Shown here piece by piece: positions 1-9,070 of a stretch of DNA of 64,000 nucleotides (its first letter is position 1; each line of letters begins with the position of its first letter). A program made the translations under genes and the position numbers. The DNA is from Cymbomonas tetramitiformis. Lineage: Eukaryota; Chlorophyta; Pyramimonadophyceae; Pyramimonadales; Pyramimonadaceae. The notes under the pieces are model-generated. The model ran no database searches, was not told the DNA's origin, and saw only the letters and a list, made by a program, of their open reading frames with translations. The stretch is taken from contig LGRX02027794.1 of assembly GCA_001247695.2 (NCBI GenBank), positions 1 to 64,000 of the forward strand, in the 5' to 3' direction.

Positions 1-285
1 CCCATGGGTATGCCCCGAGGCGTATGCCCCATGGGTATGCCCCGAGGCGTATGCCCCATGGGTATGCCCCGAGGCGTATGCCCCATGGGTATGCCCCGAG
101 GCATATGCCCCATGGGTATGCCCCGAGGCGTATGCCCCATGGGTATGCCCCGAGGCGTATGCCCCATGGGTATGCCCCGAGGCGTATGCCCCATGGGTAT
201 GCCCCAAGGCGTATGCCCCGTGGGCATGCCCCATGGGTATGCCCCGAGGCGTATGCCCCATGCCCCATGCCCCGAGCGTGCATGC
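1..285. repeat. 27-bp minisatellite
   Basis: About nine to ten near-perfect copies of a 27-bp unit (ATGGGTATGCCCCGAGGCGT plus ATGCCCC), decaying after about 210 into shorter ATGCCCC pieces. The unit is a multiple of three, so two frames stay open and would encode a nine-residue repeat (MGMPRGVCP). That openness follows from the repeat and is not evidence of a protein. The array continues off the left edge. Confidence 0.9.
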
Positions 286-300
286 CCCACTCGCGAATAA

Positions 301-857
301 TGGGGAGTTATCGGATATTCACATAAGTGAGCGAGTGGGGAAAATAATCGATGACAAAGCAGATTTCAGGAGAAGATCTGTAATGAAATGATTCATGGTA
401 GATTCCAGGAGAACATCTGCAATGGCAATACAAGTATCATGATCTGCCTGATGATTGGTGGAGGAGTAACAGAATCAGGCATGGGCTGCTGGTAATTGGC
501 CGATGACAGATGTCAATCTAGGAATCCTGCTAGTGAGTTAAAGAGCAACATGTTGAAAGGGGAAGCTTGGGAAAAGTGAACCTCAGTTAGTGTTAATCAA
601 GAGAAATTAAGGACAAGTTGTACATGTTAGTGTTAGGCTGTATGCCAAGACTGAACATAAGGATATAGATGTTATAGGTTTGCGACCATACATTATATCG
701 AAAAGTGATAGTATTGCTAGGCTGTGTAGCCAGTATACGTCATGCAAATAAACAGTGGAATATAAGGCTAGAAGCCTATGTGATACACCAAAAACAATAG
801 AAAACATAAAAAGAAAAGAAAGAAGATAAAAGAAAAGCAAGAAAAATAAAGAGATAA
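301..857. other. Unassigned non-coding stretch
   Basis: No supportable gene. A short tandem pair (about 360-424) repeats a CAGATTTCAGGAGAAGATCTG-like unit with mismatches. The end (about 780-857) is very A-rich on the plus strand. The 5' LTR expected for the gag element downstream is not found here, so that element is probably 5'-truncated near 860-890. Confidence 0.5.
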
Positions 858-890
858 ATATGTATAAGTTATCAGATATGCGCTGGTACA

Positions 891-3071
891 GTCGCCAAGA
901 GGTGTTTCGGTCTGAAGGACGAGCGCTTCCATGGTGACGAGAAGAACGTGCACGTCATTTTTACCCGCATGGTAGCTGCTCTTCGCGAGGCTTTCATGGC
1001 CGAGGACGAGCAGCTGAGCGACCTCTTTGTACTCGACGACGCCGGCATCACGGTGCGAGCGGAGAGCAATCGGCTCCTCTTCTCCACCCTTGAGCTCCTC
1101 GTGCATCCTTCCAGTCCAGCTTCGGACTGGTTGGAGAGCTCTGCTCAGACGTTTTCCGCGGATGGGAAACGTGTTCTGCTCGAGTTTGCACGTAAGCTGC
1201 TTCATGCCGACGCACCCTTTCAGGGGACGTCGGACTTGCTGGCAGTTGAACTGGGCTACGGCATGGACCCCAACGACTCGATCATGGACTTTAACGCCGC
1301 GCTCGCCGCCGCGAAACGCAAGAACACCCTGGACGAGGACGACGTCAAAGGGCAATTCATTCAGGCCATGGACGCCGACTACTACAAGCCTGTGGTGTCG
1401 CGGCTCCTGCTGCACGACCAGCGGGCGGCGGTGTCCCTGTTGACCGTTCAGCAGTGGGCCCGCGAGTGTCATGCGGCTCACGTGCGGGCTGGCACGGCTT
1501 CGCCGAAGTCGGCTGCGGTTGGCGGCCACATGTTGCCTGCGAGGTTTGGCGACCCGCCGGGTGGGCACACTTCTGCGGACGCCGACGTGATGGAGATCCT
1601 CCTCGCGTTACGCAAGGAGGTGCGCGTTCTTTCCGACAAGGTCAACGGAAAGGGCTTCACTCCCCGCGCGGAGAAGCCTCACAACCCACGCACCGGGTTG
1701 AAGCACCGCTTCGCGGCCTCTCCGCTCCCGGAGGGGAATTACTCGCAGGGGAATTCGAAGCTTGTGGCGTTTCATCGTGGGACTGGACAGGCGATCCCGC
1801 TTTGTCAGCACTCGACGTGCACGACGGCGCAAGCTAGGCATTGGCACCGCGACTGCCCGCACGGCGGTCCGCGTGCGGAGAAGACAGCTACTGGGGCGCA
1901 TTCTTTCGCGGTTCAGGACGTGGAGGGCGACTTCTACGCCGCTGCCTTCCAGCACGCCATCGACAGCAACGACGCCGACCGCTTCGACGCGCTATGCTTC
2001 TTGGCGGGCGGCAAGCCCGTAATGCTCGAGGACCTCTCCGCCGCCTCCTTCTGTGTGGGCGACACCGTTGAGACTCACGCCATCGACGAGTATCTGGGGT
2101 GCTGCCAACCCGCTGACACCCGCTTCGGGGTCTGCGCGGTTGGTGGTGCAATGAACGTCAACAATTTCCAGGTCCACGACAAGATCCTTGACGGCGCTCT
2201 GGCCGTGCCGCCGCCGCCAGCACCGCCTGCCGCTCCGGCGCAGTCGGTGGTGTCCGACGAGGGCATGTACCCCGTTAGCGCACTGCACGCCCACGAGCCG
2301 GACACGTCCTTCATGGACAAGTTTGCGGTGAGACTTGAGCTCACTAACCCTGACCCGCCCCTCGCGATGCATTGCATGGGACCCGTGGCACCCGTTGATT
2401 CGGTTTCAGTGACTGGGGAGGAGTCCGAGGATGACGACCAGGGTAGTCCGCCGCCGCGGCAGGCTTTGGGCTGCGGCAGACCGCCGTTGGGCTTTGGCTA
2501 TTCCGCCCTGACGTCACTCGCGGTTTGCATGTTTTTCATCGTGTGTGCCGCTGCTGTAACGTCGGCCGCTTCAGCCTTCGGTGGTGTTGGCATGGGCGCC
2601 GAGGCGGCTCCACCGGTCGGTGGTGTCGTTCACGGGCAGCCGGGGATGCTTCTGGCGCCGACAACAGCCTTACGCACATCTCCAATCGACAAAAGAATCG
2701 AGGTTTGGGTTCTACCCACAATTGCCCCACGCATGATTTATCAGCAGCACCGGAGCACACCGACGACGATGTCGGTGGTGCTGGTGTACTGTCACCCGCA
2801 GCTGTCCCACCGTTCCGGTATTGGCAGCCGGCGGGGTGGTACTTCAATTTGCATGGTGATTACCCTGGCTGGCTTTGCCTTTGGCACCCGGGTCCCTCGC
2901 AGCCGCATGTGGCTGCTCCGACCCTTCCGACGATGCCACCCTCGTCAGGTGGTGCTCCGCCATCGCCGTCGCCGGACTACTGTATGCCCCACCCGCCTCG
3001 AACGAGGGGGGCGAGGGTGGACCCTCTTCGACCGGGCGCAGAGATCGACTGGTTACACCGGGCGCAATTGA
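891..3071 (+). CDS. Gag-like protein of a 5'-truncated gag-only LTR element
   Basis: Structural Gag-like protein, presumed to package element RNA. The frame is open from 858; similarity to the intact relative at 26002-28419 begins at a VAKR motif near 891, so the start is missing; the first usable GTG/ATG codons are at 948 and later. Matching blocks include a helical capsid-like core (ALREAF, DGKRVLLEFARKLL, LDEDDVKGQFIQAMDADYYK) and a basic LKHRFAASPLPEG stretch before a Cys/His cluster (CQHSTC through HWHRDCPHG), a diverged zinc knuckle. Near the C-terminus a strongly hydrophobic segment (about 2500-2575) looks like one membrane helix. No protease or RT follows. The downstream part of the element was separated by the insertion at 3249-5777, and its 3' LTR-like end is at about 6031. 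Family assignment rests on similarity to the 26 kb and 5 kb copies, not on a database match. Confidence 0.7.
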   Translation, partial: VAKRCFGLKDERFHGDEKNVHVIFTRMVAALREAFMAEDEQLSDLFVLDDAGITVRAESNRLLFSTLELLVHPSSPASDWLESSAQTFSADGKRVLLEFARKLLHADAPFQGTSDLLAVELGYGMDPNDSIMDFNAALAAAKRKNTLDEDDVKGQFIQAMDADYYKPVVSRLLLHDQRAAVSLLTVQQWARECHAAHVRAGTASPKSAAVGGHMLPARFGDPPGGHTSADADVMEILLALRKEVRVLSDKVNGKGFTPRAEKPHNPRTGLKHRFAASPLPEGNYSQGNSKLVAFHRGTGQAIPLCQHSTCTTAQARHWHRDCPHGGPRAEKTATGAHSFAVQDVEGDFYAAAFQHAIDSNDADRFDALCFLAGGKPVMLEDLSAASFCVGDTVETHAIDEYLGCCQPADTRFGVCAVGGAMNVNNFQVHDKILDGALAVPPPPAPPAAPAQSVVSDEGMYPVSALHAHEPDTSFMDKFAVRLELTNPDPPLAMHCMGPVAPVDSVSVTGEESEDDDQGSPPPRQALGCGRPPLGFGYSALTSLAVCMFFIVCAAAVTSAASAFGGVGMGAEAAPPVGGVVHGQPGMLLAPTTALRTSPIDKRIEVWVLPTIAPRMIYQQHRSTPTTMSVVLVYCHPQLSHRSGIGSRRGGTSICMVITLAGFAFGTRVPRSRMWLLRPFRRCHPRQVVLRHRRRRTTVCPTRLERGGRGWTLFDRAQRSTGYTGRN

Positions 3072-3154
3072 CGGCAACAACATCGGAGCTTTCTCATTTT
3101 GCTCCACGCACGCATGGAACCTAAGACAGTGCAGACACCGACTATGTTTCGGAA

Positions 3155-3214
3155 GACAGTGGTACCAGCTCTCCTGGGCGCTGTGACAGTGGTACCGGCT
3201 CTCCCGGGCGCTGT
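3155..3214. repeat. Two tandem 30-bp units
   Basis: GACAGTGGTACC-AGCTCTCC units start at 3155 and 3185 with few differences, just upstream of the LTR insertion point at 3249. Confidence 0.8.
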
Positions 3215-3248
3215 GAAAGTGGCTAGTGCTGACGTGATTGAGATTAAC

Positions 3249-3502
3249 TGACAAGAAACAAGATACATATATATATATATAAGGATATATATATATATGT
3301 CGGGTGCTAAGGAGCAGAACAGTTTCGCAGGGGCGGGTGTTCTCGGATACTAAGATGATATAAAATACTTAGGTGAGTGTTTTATAGCACACTGACAACT
3401 GTGACAACGGACACTGGTGACATCTCGGGCTGAGGGGTGACACACAGGAGGCCCACTGTGCCCCCCCTTACAGTGGGGGGGGCAAGATTGGGCTCCCCGT
3501 GA
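3249..3502 (-). repeat. 3' LTR of the 3249-5777 element
   Basis: A 254-bp copy, including an AT dinucleotide run, a long block around TTTCGCAGGGGCGGGTGTTC, and a G-run before CCCCGTGA. It differs from the 5558 copy by several small indels, so the insertion is not very recent. Confidence 0.8.
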
Positions 3503-3718
3503 CACCACCTCACCCCGTGGGGTTGAGGTGTCACCAGGCAAAGAGGCAGGAGCACTGCAGGGTCTAGGAGCCAAACTGGCTCGAGCAATCCGGCATGCGC
3601 CATCCCAAGATGTCCACAAGTCTGCTGCTAGGTCAATCCAAAGAACTCAGTTCCCTCGAGGATCATCACAAACCGTGCAGGCATGGAGAAGGGTCAATGC
3701 TGAGTTGTGCTGCGGTGA

Positions 3719-5518
3719 TTAATCTTGCTTTGCCGCCGACCGGGATGTTGATGCACCCTGGAAGGGCGGGATCCACGGAACAGAGCGGAGAGCCGGCCAA
3801 TCGGCGTCACCGTCGTCCACGGAGGTGTCGGGCATGGGCCCCGGCCCGTCACGATCGAGCAAAGGGCGGAAAGGGAACGCGGCCGGATCATCGTCGCCAT
3901 CGTCGTCCACAGCCGCATGTTGCAGTGAAGGCGAGCCACGGCCCGCCGGGGGACCGGGGGCCGTGGCAGGAAGCACACCACCGGCGGGCCGAGCCCAGGC
4001 AGCGACTGTAGGGCGCTTCGGAGCCGTCGGAGCATCAGGTGGCGCCCTGGAAGGCGCAAATGACGCGGTGCACGAGTAAGGGCACACCCCCTCTGTGGCG
4101 AGGTGGCCATCTGTGACGCCCCAAAGGCGGAAGCATGATACGCAAGGGTAGCCGACCCCTTCCCATACCAAGTAGGGGACGCGGGGGTTTTGGGCCGGTT
4201 TCCAATCTCCAACGGGCTTGACGATGCCGCCGCGTGTGCGCACGGAGTTGAACGTGGCACCACCGGCTCCGTCCGCCCGCGCCTTGCCACCACCAGCGCC
4301 CGAAGATGGAGAAGCGGTAAGGCGGGAGAGGTGCCCCTCGCTCTGCCATACCGTGGCAATGCGGAGGGCGAGGGTGGGGAATGTGAACCTGTGGCCAGCG
4401 GCGAGCTCACGTAGCACCACCAGATAAAGTGGGGACACGTGCGGGGAGCTCGCCGCCAACCGGCTGAGGACGTGCTGGAGGTCCTGTACACGTCCAACGT
4501 CGTCGTAGCCGGGATGAAGTCGTTGATGCTTGTCGCCCAGGACGCGGAGAACCGTAAGCTGCGGGGCGGGGTCGGCGGTCTCGTCAATCTTGGTGTCCCG
4601 CAGCTTCGTCCAGAAGCGGAAAGTGTCGGGGTCCGTGGTGGCCTCGACGTGGTAACGAAGGCGCTGTAAAGCGCAACGTCCATCGCTATCGCGCGGGTGG
4701 ACTCGAGCGGACTCCTGGTAGAGAGCCAGAGCCGTGCCGTTGAGGACGCCCTTGAGAATGATGAAAATGAGCTCGTTCAGGGACCAGTGGTACTCGAGGT
4801 ACTCGTGCTCGAGGTCGAAGAGCTTGTCGTACTCGTAGTGGGAGATGGGGGACAACACGTGGCGAAGATTACCAAGAAGGACGGCGAAGTCGGTCTCGGA
4901 GTCAGGGCCGTCGAACGTGTAGCCCTTCTGCGGCTTGAAGCCATGGGAGCGGAGGACCTTCACGAGCTCCTCACCGTAGGTGAAGGCGTAGTCGCCAATC
5001 GCTCGGAGTACTCGTACTGCTGCGATGCTCGGATTGGGGTGGACTCCCAGACCGAGGCGTCTCGATGAAAATCGGCGGAGGTGGCAGCCAGCGAGATGAA
5101 CGTCGGCCTGCTGATGAGCGCGGACATGCGCACCACCGGATCGGGATCTTGACCCGGCGTCCGAGAACCCCTCTGAGGGGAAGGGGCCGCAGAGCCAGGG
5201 AGTGCGGAACCTGCAGGGGTGCCAGATGCAGCCGCGGCGGCACGCGCGGAGCGGATGGACTCCACCACAGGTCGAGGGCTTCGGCGGTTTGACACCATAG
5301 CTGGAAGCACGTAGTCGGGAATGGTCGAAAATGCGTAAAAGCAATAGGGCACAACTGTAGCCCAAGTTGCTTACGGTTTGGTGATAAAAATTGGTCGCGG
5401 CCGCGATCTTCAACGGTGGCCGGGGTCGGGATGTAGTTGCTGTCGTGAGGACTAAACAGCTGCCGTCGATTGCGGCGGTCGGGATTACAAGGAGTTTCGG
5501 TTGCCCTCCAAGGATCAA
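3719..5518 (-). CDS. Gag-like protein of the 3249-5777 LTR element, probably frameshifted
   Basis: Only ORF of this gag-only LTR element. The conserved part lies after about residue 160: YHWSLNELIFIILKGVLNG and SARVHPRDSDGRCALQRL correspond to the helical capsid-like core of the gags at 891-3071 and 26002-28419. Later comes a Cys/His cluster (CVSCFRLWGVTDGH through VCPYSC) resembling a zinc knuckle with a stretched loop, then a proline/alanine-rich tail. The first 150 residues look unlike Gag and lack an ATG start. A better N-terminus is in another frame: an ATG at 5298 followed by an S/A/P-rich protein down to about 5040. A frameshift near 5040-5050 joining the two is inferred, so the authentic product probably starts at 5298. 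No protease, RT or membrane segment is seen. Confidence 0.6.
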   Translation of the reverse strand: MILGGQPKLLVIPTAAIDGSCLVLTTATTSRPRPPLKIAAATNFYHQTVSNLGYSCALLLLRIFDHSRLRASSYGVKPPKPSTCGGVHPLRACRRGCIWHPCRFRTPWLCGPFPSEGFSDAGSRSRSGGAHVRAHQQADVHLAGCHLRRFSSRRLGLGVHPNPSIAAVRVLRAIGDYAFTYGEELVKVLRSHGFKPQKGYTFDGPDSETDFAVLLGNLRHVLSPISHYEYDKLFDLEHEYLEYHWSLNELIFIILKGVLNGTALALYQESARVHPRDSDGRCALQRLRYHVEATTDPDTFRFWTKLRDTKIDETADPAPQLTVLRVLGDKHQRLHPGYDDVGRVQDLQHVLSRLAASSPHVSPLYLVVLRELAAGHRFTFPTLALRIATVWQSEGHLSRLTASPSSGAGGGKARADGAGGATFNSVRTRGGIVKPVGDWKPAQNPRVPYLVWEGVGYPCVSCFRLWGVTDGHLATEGVCPYSCTASFAPSRAPPDAPTAPKRPTVAAWARPAGGVLPATAPGPPAGRGSPSLQHAAVDDDGDDDPAAFPFRPLLDRDGPGPMPDTSVDDGDADWPALRSVPWIPPFQGASTSRSAAKQD

Positions 5519-5557
5519 AAGTAATCAACGAACACCCACAAGTGGTGGCCGATAACC

Positions 5558-5777
5558 TGACAAGAAACAAGATATACATATATATATATAAGGATATATA
5601 TGTCGGTGCTAAGGAACGTTTCGCAGGGGCGGGTGTTCTCGGATACTAAGATATAAAATACTTAGGTGAGTGTTTTATAGCACACTGACAACTGTGACAA
5701 CGGACACGGTGACATCTCGGGGCGAGGGTGACAGACGGGAGGCCCTTGCCCCCTATACAGTGGGGGGGGCCCCGTGA
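5558..5777 (-). repeat. 5' LTR of the 3249-5777 element
   Basis: A 220-bp copy of the 3249-3502 repeat, starting TGACAAGAAAC and ending CCCCGTGA on the plus strand, followed by TTAAC, which matches the duplication left of 3249. Confidence 0.8.
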
Positions 5778-6030
5778 TTAACCTGCCTTCCATTTGAGAT
5801 GCTGTAGGTGCAGGTTGCCCCAAGATGGGGTCTGTTTCGGGTTTTCAGTGTATCAAAATTCGGCAGTAGAAAGTAGTGGCACAGCTGTTGCACTGCCTGT
5901 TCGGGGAAGGGGCCTGGCCAGTATGAGCACAATGCCTCCTGACCCACTAGCACCGACTTTTCTGCCTCCCGGTTCGTAGGCAATTGTTTCCTGTTTCGGC
6001 TACCTAGTTTGGTCCCCACACTAGGTGGTG

Positions 6031-6249
6031 TGCTGGATTTGGCACAGCGACACCTAAAATCTGTCACCTGCCTCATCCTAGAGTAGTCTGGGTGACCGTC
6101 ACTCGTAGGCCGAAACCTAATCCCTGCACTTAAAGTCAGGTATATGTTTATCCGTTTTATCTCATGAATTCGACCGGTTCTGATATCGAAACCCTATCTT
6201 AGGGTATAAGGACACATAGATATATATCGACCCCGTATATCTAGCATCA
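6031..6249 (+). repeat. Putative 3' LTR of the split gag element
   Basis: After the purine-rich AGGTGGTG, the sequence TGCTGGATTTGG matches the first bases of the LTR at 28624 (GGTGGTG then TGCTGGATTC), and the end near CGACCCCGTATATCTAGCATCA resembles that LTR's terminus. Most of the interior is diverged. The position fits the far end of the element whose gag is at 891-3071. Confidence 0.5.
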
Positions 6250-6988
6250 TCGACCCCTGCTGTAGGTTCCAAGTGTACGTTGAACGTTGTAGTCATCACG
6301 ATCCACCGGAACCGGCCGGTGAGGACGATGATGGGCAGGCTCGATCGCGCGAGGTGCCCAGATTTATATAATCGTGTATACAGTAATCACCCACCTTTAA
6401 GAAAACAGGAGATATGGGGCCAGCCAGCGATATTCACCAACTTGGGTACCCCCCGCCAGCGCCAGCGTCCTATGAAAACGCTATGAATAGTGGACCGCGA
6501 TCTCTTCACTCAGCCAGCGCATTTCTTAGCCATCCACATTGACACGCACCTAGCGCAGACATTTTCTTAAAATTTTCACAGTAATGAGCGTATGAACACC
6601 AGCTGTCCACACATATGTATCTGATGTGTTGTACTAGTTGTCCCTTATTATTTGAATTGTGGTTGTATATCGATGTACATGAAATATTGAGAGAAGTGAT
6701 ATATTGATGTCACATATCTATAATATCATATGTAATATTTGCAAATGCCAGCAATTTTTTCTTAGCTATAAGAAATTGGAGAATCATATCTTAGGCCGGC
6801 CAGCCAGCACCAATATTTCTTATTTTGGTCCGTGCCATAACCTTCAAAAACCAGCCAGCGATATTCACCAACTTGGGTACCCCCCCCTGAAACGCTGGCT
6901 ACTTTCTTATCGTCGGGTTTTCTTAACGGTGAGTGATTACTGTAAGTAAAAAGACACCCGAAATTCCAGCGTCAGTAGCATTACCCCT
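6250..6988. repeat. Non-coding stretch with a dispersed direct repeat
   Basis: No gene seen. A segment of about 36 bp (CCAGCCAGCGATATTCACCA and onward) occurs at about 6420 and again at about 6852, each ending in a run of C followed by a CGCTGGC-like stretch. Confidence 0.55.
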
Positions 6989-7140
6989 TTTTTAAAGGCA
7001 CATCGACCTATCGGGAGGGTTTCCTATATCCATACATACACGTGGGAAATGTACGACATCCCTAAGTAACATAGGCGTTGCCACGTGTGTATCGAGTTAT
7101 GTGAAAAACCCTCCCGATAGATCGATCGGTCTCCTAAAAA
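6989..7140. mobile_element. Foldback / MITE-like inverted repeat
   Basis: Terminal arms of about 35 bp pair imperfectly around a shared core (CTATCGGGAGGGTTT on the left, its complement AAACCCTCCCGATAG on the right). Inner arms also pair through ACACGTGG / CCACGTGT. About 150 bp with no coding capacity. A target duplication is not obvious, so the superfamily is unknown. Confidence 0.6.
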
Positions 7141-7497
7141 CTCACTACTCTGGTATAAATTTTACAAGGTTATTATAAATAAAATACGGTATTACGCTCG
7201 AGATTCTTCTGAGATGCCAATCGCGCGGCTCTGCTGTATTTATTGAAGCTAGTAGCTTTTCTGAGCGGTACAGATTGAAATTTTAAATTACCATGTGACA
7301 TAGATCAGCAGCAGCATGTCATTCGCGATCGTCATAAATTAAATATGATGCAAAATGAAGACCTGCCGAGTATCTGTCATCTCGTATAAAAGAGGGTTCA
7401 TTACACATGAATTACGCCGTAGCATCGTCATCGTTTGGTGATCGTCAGATCGGACATTTGTTCGTGTCACCCGTTGGGATTCGATTTTTGGTTGTTT

Positions 7498-7519
7498 AAG
7501 TAAGTAAGTAAGTAAGTAA
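7498..7519. repeat. (AAGT)n microsatellite
   Basis: Five to six AAGT units in a row. Confidence 0.9.
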
Positions 7520-7588
7520 GGTAATTTGCTTTGGCCCTAGAACATACTAGAAAAGTATTTTTCAAAAAGCTGAGTGCAAACCGCAATA

Positions 7589-7770
7589 CCCCCCACTTGG
7601 GACTTGGTCGGGTTCGAAAAGTGGGGGTGGGGGGACCTGGGCTGTCGGCGCCTAGATAGGTGGGGGTGGGGGACTTGGGACTCGTCGACGCGGCGAAGTG
7701 GGGGTGGGGGACTTGGGACTTGTGGACTCCGGGAAGGGTGGGGGGTGGGGGGGACTTGGGACTTGGCTGT
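7589..7770 (+). repeat. G-rich minisatellite (GTGGGGGTGGGGG-ACTTGGGACTT)
   Basis: Four to five degenerate units of about 42 bp, each a G-run block followed by ACTTGGGACTT. The G-runs fit the pattern of G-quadruplexes. The left flank AGAAAAGTATTTTTC (7551) recurs inverted beside the similar cluster at 13125-13280, so this is a dispersed family rather than a lone satellite. Confidence 0.8.
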
Positions 7771-8056
7771 GTCGGCGTGACGATCGTGTCAACACACGAC
7801 CACACCACCGTGAGTGTGACACCGAGTCGGCGGCTACGGCGGCTCCCACGCCGATCGTGACGCTGCGCTGTAAATCTATATAAAATGTCATGCCGCCCTC
7901 AAAACTGGTTTTTTGTGTCCATCGCACGTGACACATCGTCGAAGATGAACGTCGTCGAAATATGTTTTCCCTTCATTCCCGCCGGCCTCGACTATTCTAG
8001 TCTACAGGTACTCACAAAATTGTGCGTGGCGCGGAGACAAAATTTCCTTGGACAGC

Positions 8057-8512
8057 ATGTCTTCCCGCATCAATGGCTATTTTCCCACTCCTACAAACAT
8101 TGAGAAGGCATCCCGCAAAGAGAAACCGTTGAATCATCCTTTTCGAGGTGTTGGAATGCCAGCCGATCGGGTCGAGAAAACTGAAGGCGCGTTAACAGGT
8201 TTGGTTTCCGTGCTGCGAACGGAATTGGGCGCGACTGTCGACCCGCCCTTTATGTGCGAAAGGGAGAGATCGCAAGCTAGTTCTAGTAACCTGCGCAAGA
8301 GCATCATGAAGCATATGCACGATGTGACCATCGGTTTGGATCCCAATAAAGGGAAACTGGCCAACTTGCAGCTCGCACTCGACGAGGCCAGCAAATGGAA
8401 GAGTGCAGTTATCAAGGCTGGAGGAAACTACGCTTTTCTTAGCAGTGCAGCAGGTGACGAACGCTTCAATGAAAGATGTCGGGATGTACATATGGGGCAT
8501 TATTTCTGGTAG
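8057..8512 (+). CDS. Hypothetical protein (uncertain ORF)
   Basis: ORF of about 151 residues from an ATG at 8057 (another in-frame ATG-like codon lies at 8048). Composition is protein-like: a charged middle with potential helices (LRKSIMKHMHDVTIGLDPNK, LANLQLALDEASKWKSAVIK) and no low-complexity bias. No domain recognised. It ends just before a dispersed repeat containing TGTCGCACTGGTTATTTC, whose reverse complement occurs near 12590. It could be a decayed exon or transposon piece. No neighbour supports a function. Confidence 0.3.
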   Translation: MSSRINGYFPTPTNIEKASRKEKPLNHPFRGVGMPADRVEKTEGALTGLVSVLRTELGATVDPPFMCERERSQASSSNLRKSIMKHMHDVTIGLDPNKGKLANLQLALDEASKWKSAVIKAGGNYAFLSSAAGDERFNERCRDVHMGHYFW

Positions 8513-8734
8513 CCCCTCATTTGTGTCGCACTGGTTATTTCATTTGTCGTGTCGCAAAAGATTCGTTTATATTAACGACGCTTCGCAGCTTTTTCAGAAA
8601 TATGCTGTTTTTCATTTCGTTTCCCTTAAAGGAGCGAAACAGGTTTCCTGGGAAAAAGTGACATCGACAGGCCACACCGCAGGAGCTGTCCCTTAAAAAT
8701 TATGCCGTTGGAAATTTTCCAAAAAATTTCTGCC

Positions 8735-9061
8735 CATGTCAGCAGTCCTACCATGATTGTGTCGAGCGCTCGCGCTTTACCGGCCAATCATGATACGATA
8801 GCATCTCAGCAGTCCTACCCCGGATTCTTTCGACCGATCGTTCGTAACCGACAACGAGAGAAACGTTTAACAATTCAAAATTATACCACGAAGACATATA
8901 TGCTGTTTTTCATCCATGTCAGCAGTCCTACCATGATTGTGTCGAGCGCTCGCGCTTTACCGGCCAATCATGATACGATAGCATCTCAGCAGTCCTCCCC
9001 CGGATTCTTTCGACCGATCGTTCGTAACCGACAACGAGAGACACGGGTAACAATTCCATAT
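8735..9061. repeat. Tandem duplication, 180-bp unit
   Basis: A segment beginning CATGTCAGCAGTCCTACC at 8735 is repeated from 8915 with a few substitutions over about 145 bp, giving an exact 180-bp period. The second copy abuts the large inverted repeat starting near 9071. Confidence 0.85.
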
Positions 9062-9070
9062 TTTACCCCG

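Larger units (their letters stand above)
3249..5777 (-). mobile_element. Gag-only LTR retrotransposon (TR-GAG type), minus orientation
   Basis: Two direct repeats (3249-3502 and 5558-5777) bracket one gag-like ORF and nothing else. The flanks share a 5-bp target duplication, TTAAC, at 3244-3248 and 5778-5782. Read on the minus strand, the sequence after the 5' LTR begins GGTTATCGG, close to the corresponding GGTTATGG of the related elements at 25631 and 45547. A purine-rich AGGTGGTG lies against the 3' LTR, as in the relatives. No protease, RT or integrase is encoded, so movement must depend on another element. It inserted into an older gag-only element (about 880-6250). Confidence 0.8.

Noticed and set aside
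768..1568. 266-residue minus-strand ORF
   Set aside because: Antisense to the gag at 891-3071, Arg/His-rich, without domain; a GC-rich shadow frame.
3694..4683. 329-residue minus-strand ORF
   Set aside because: Alternative frame of the Gag at 3719-5518; lacks the Gag core motifs and the zinc-knuckle-like cluster.
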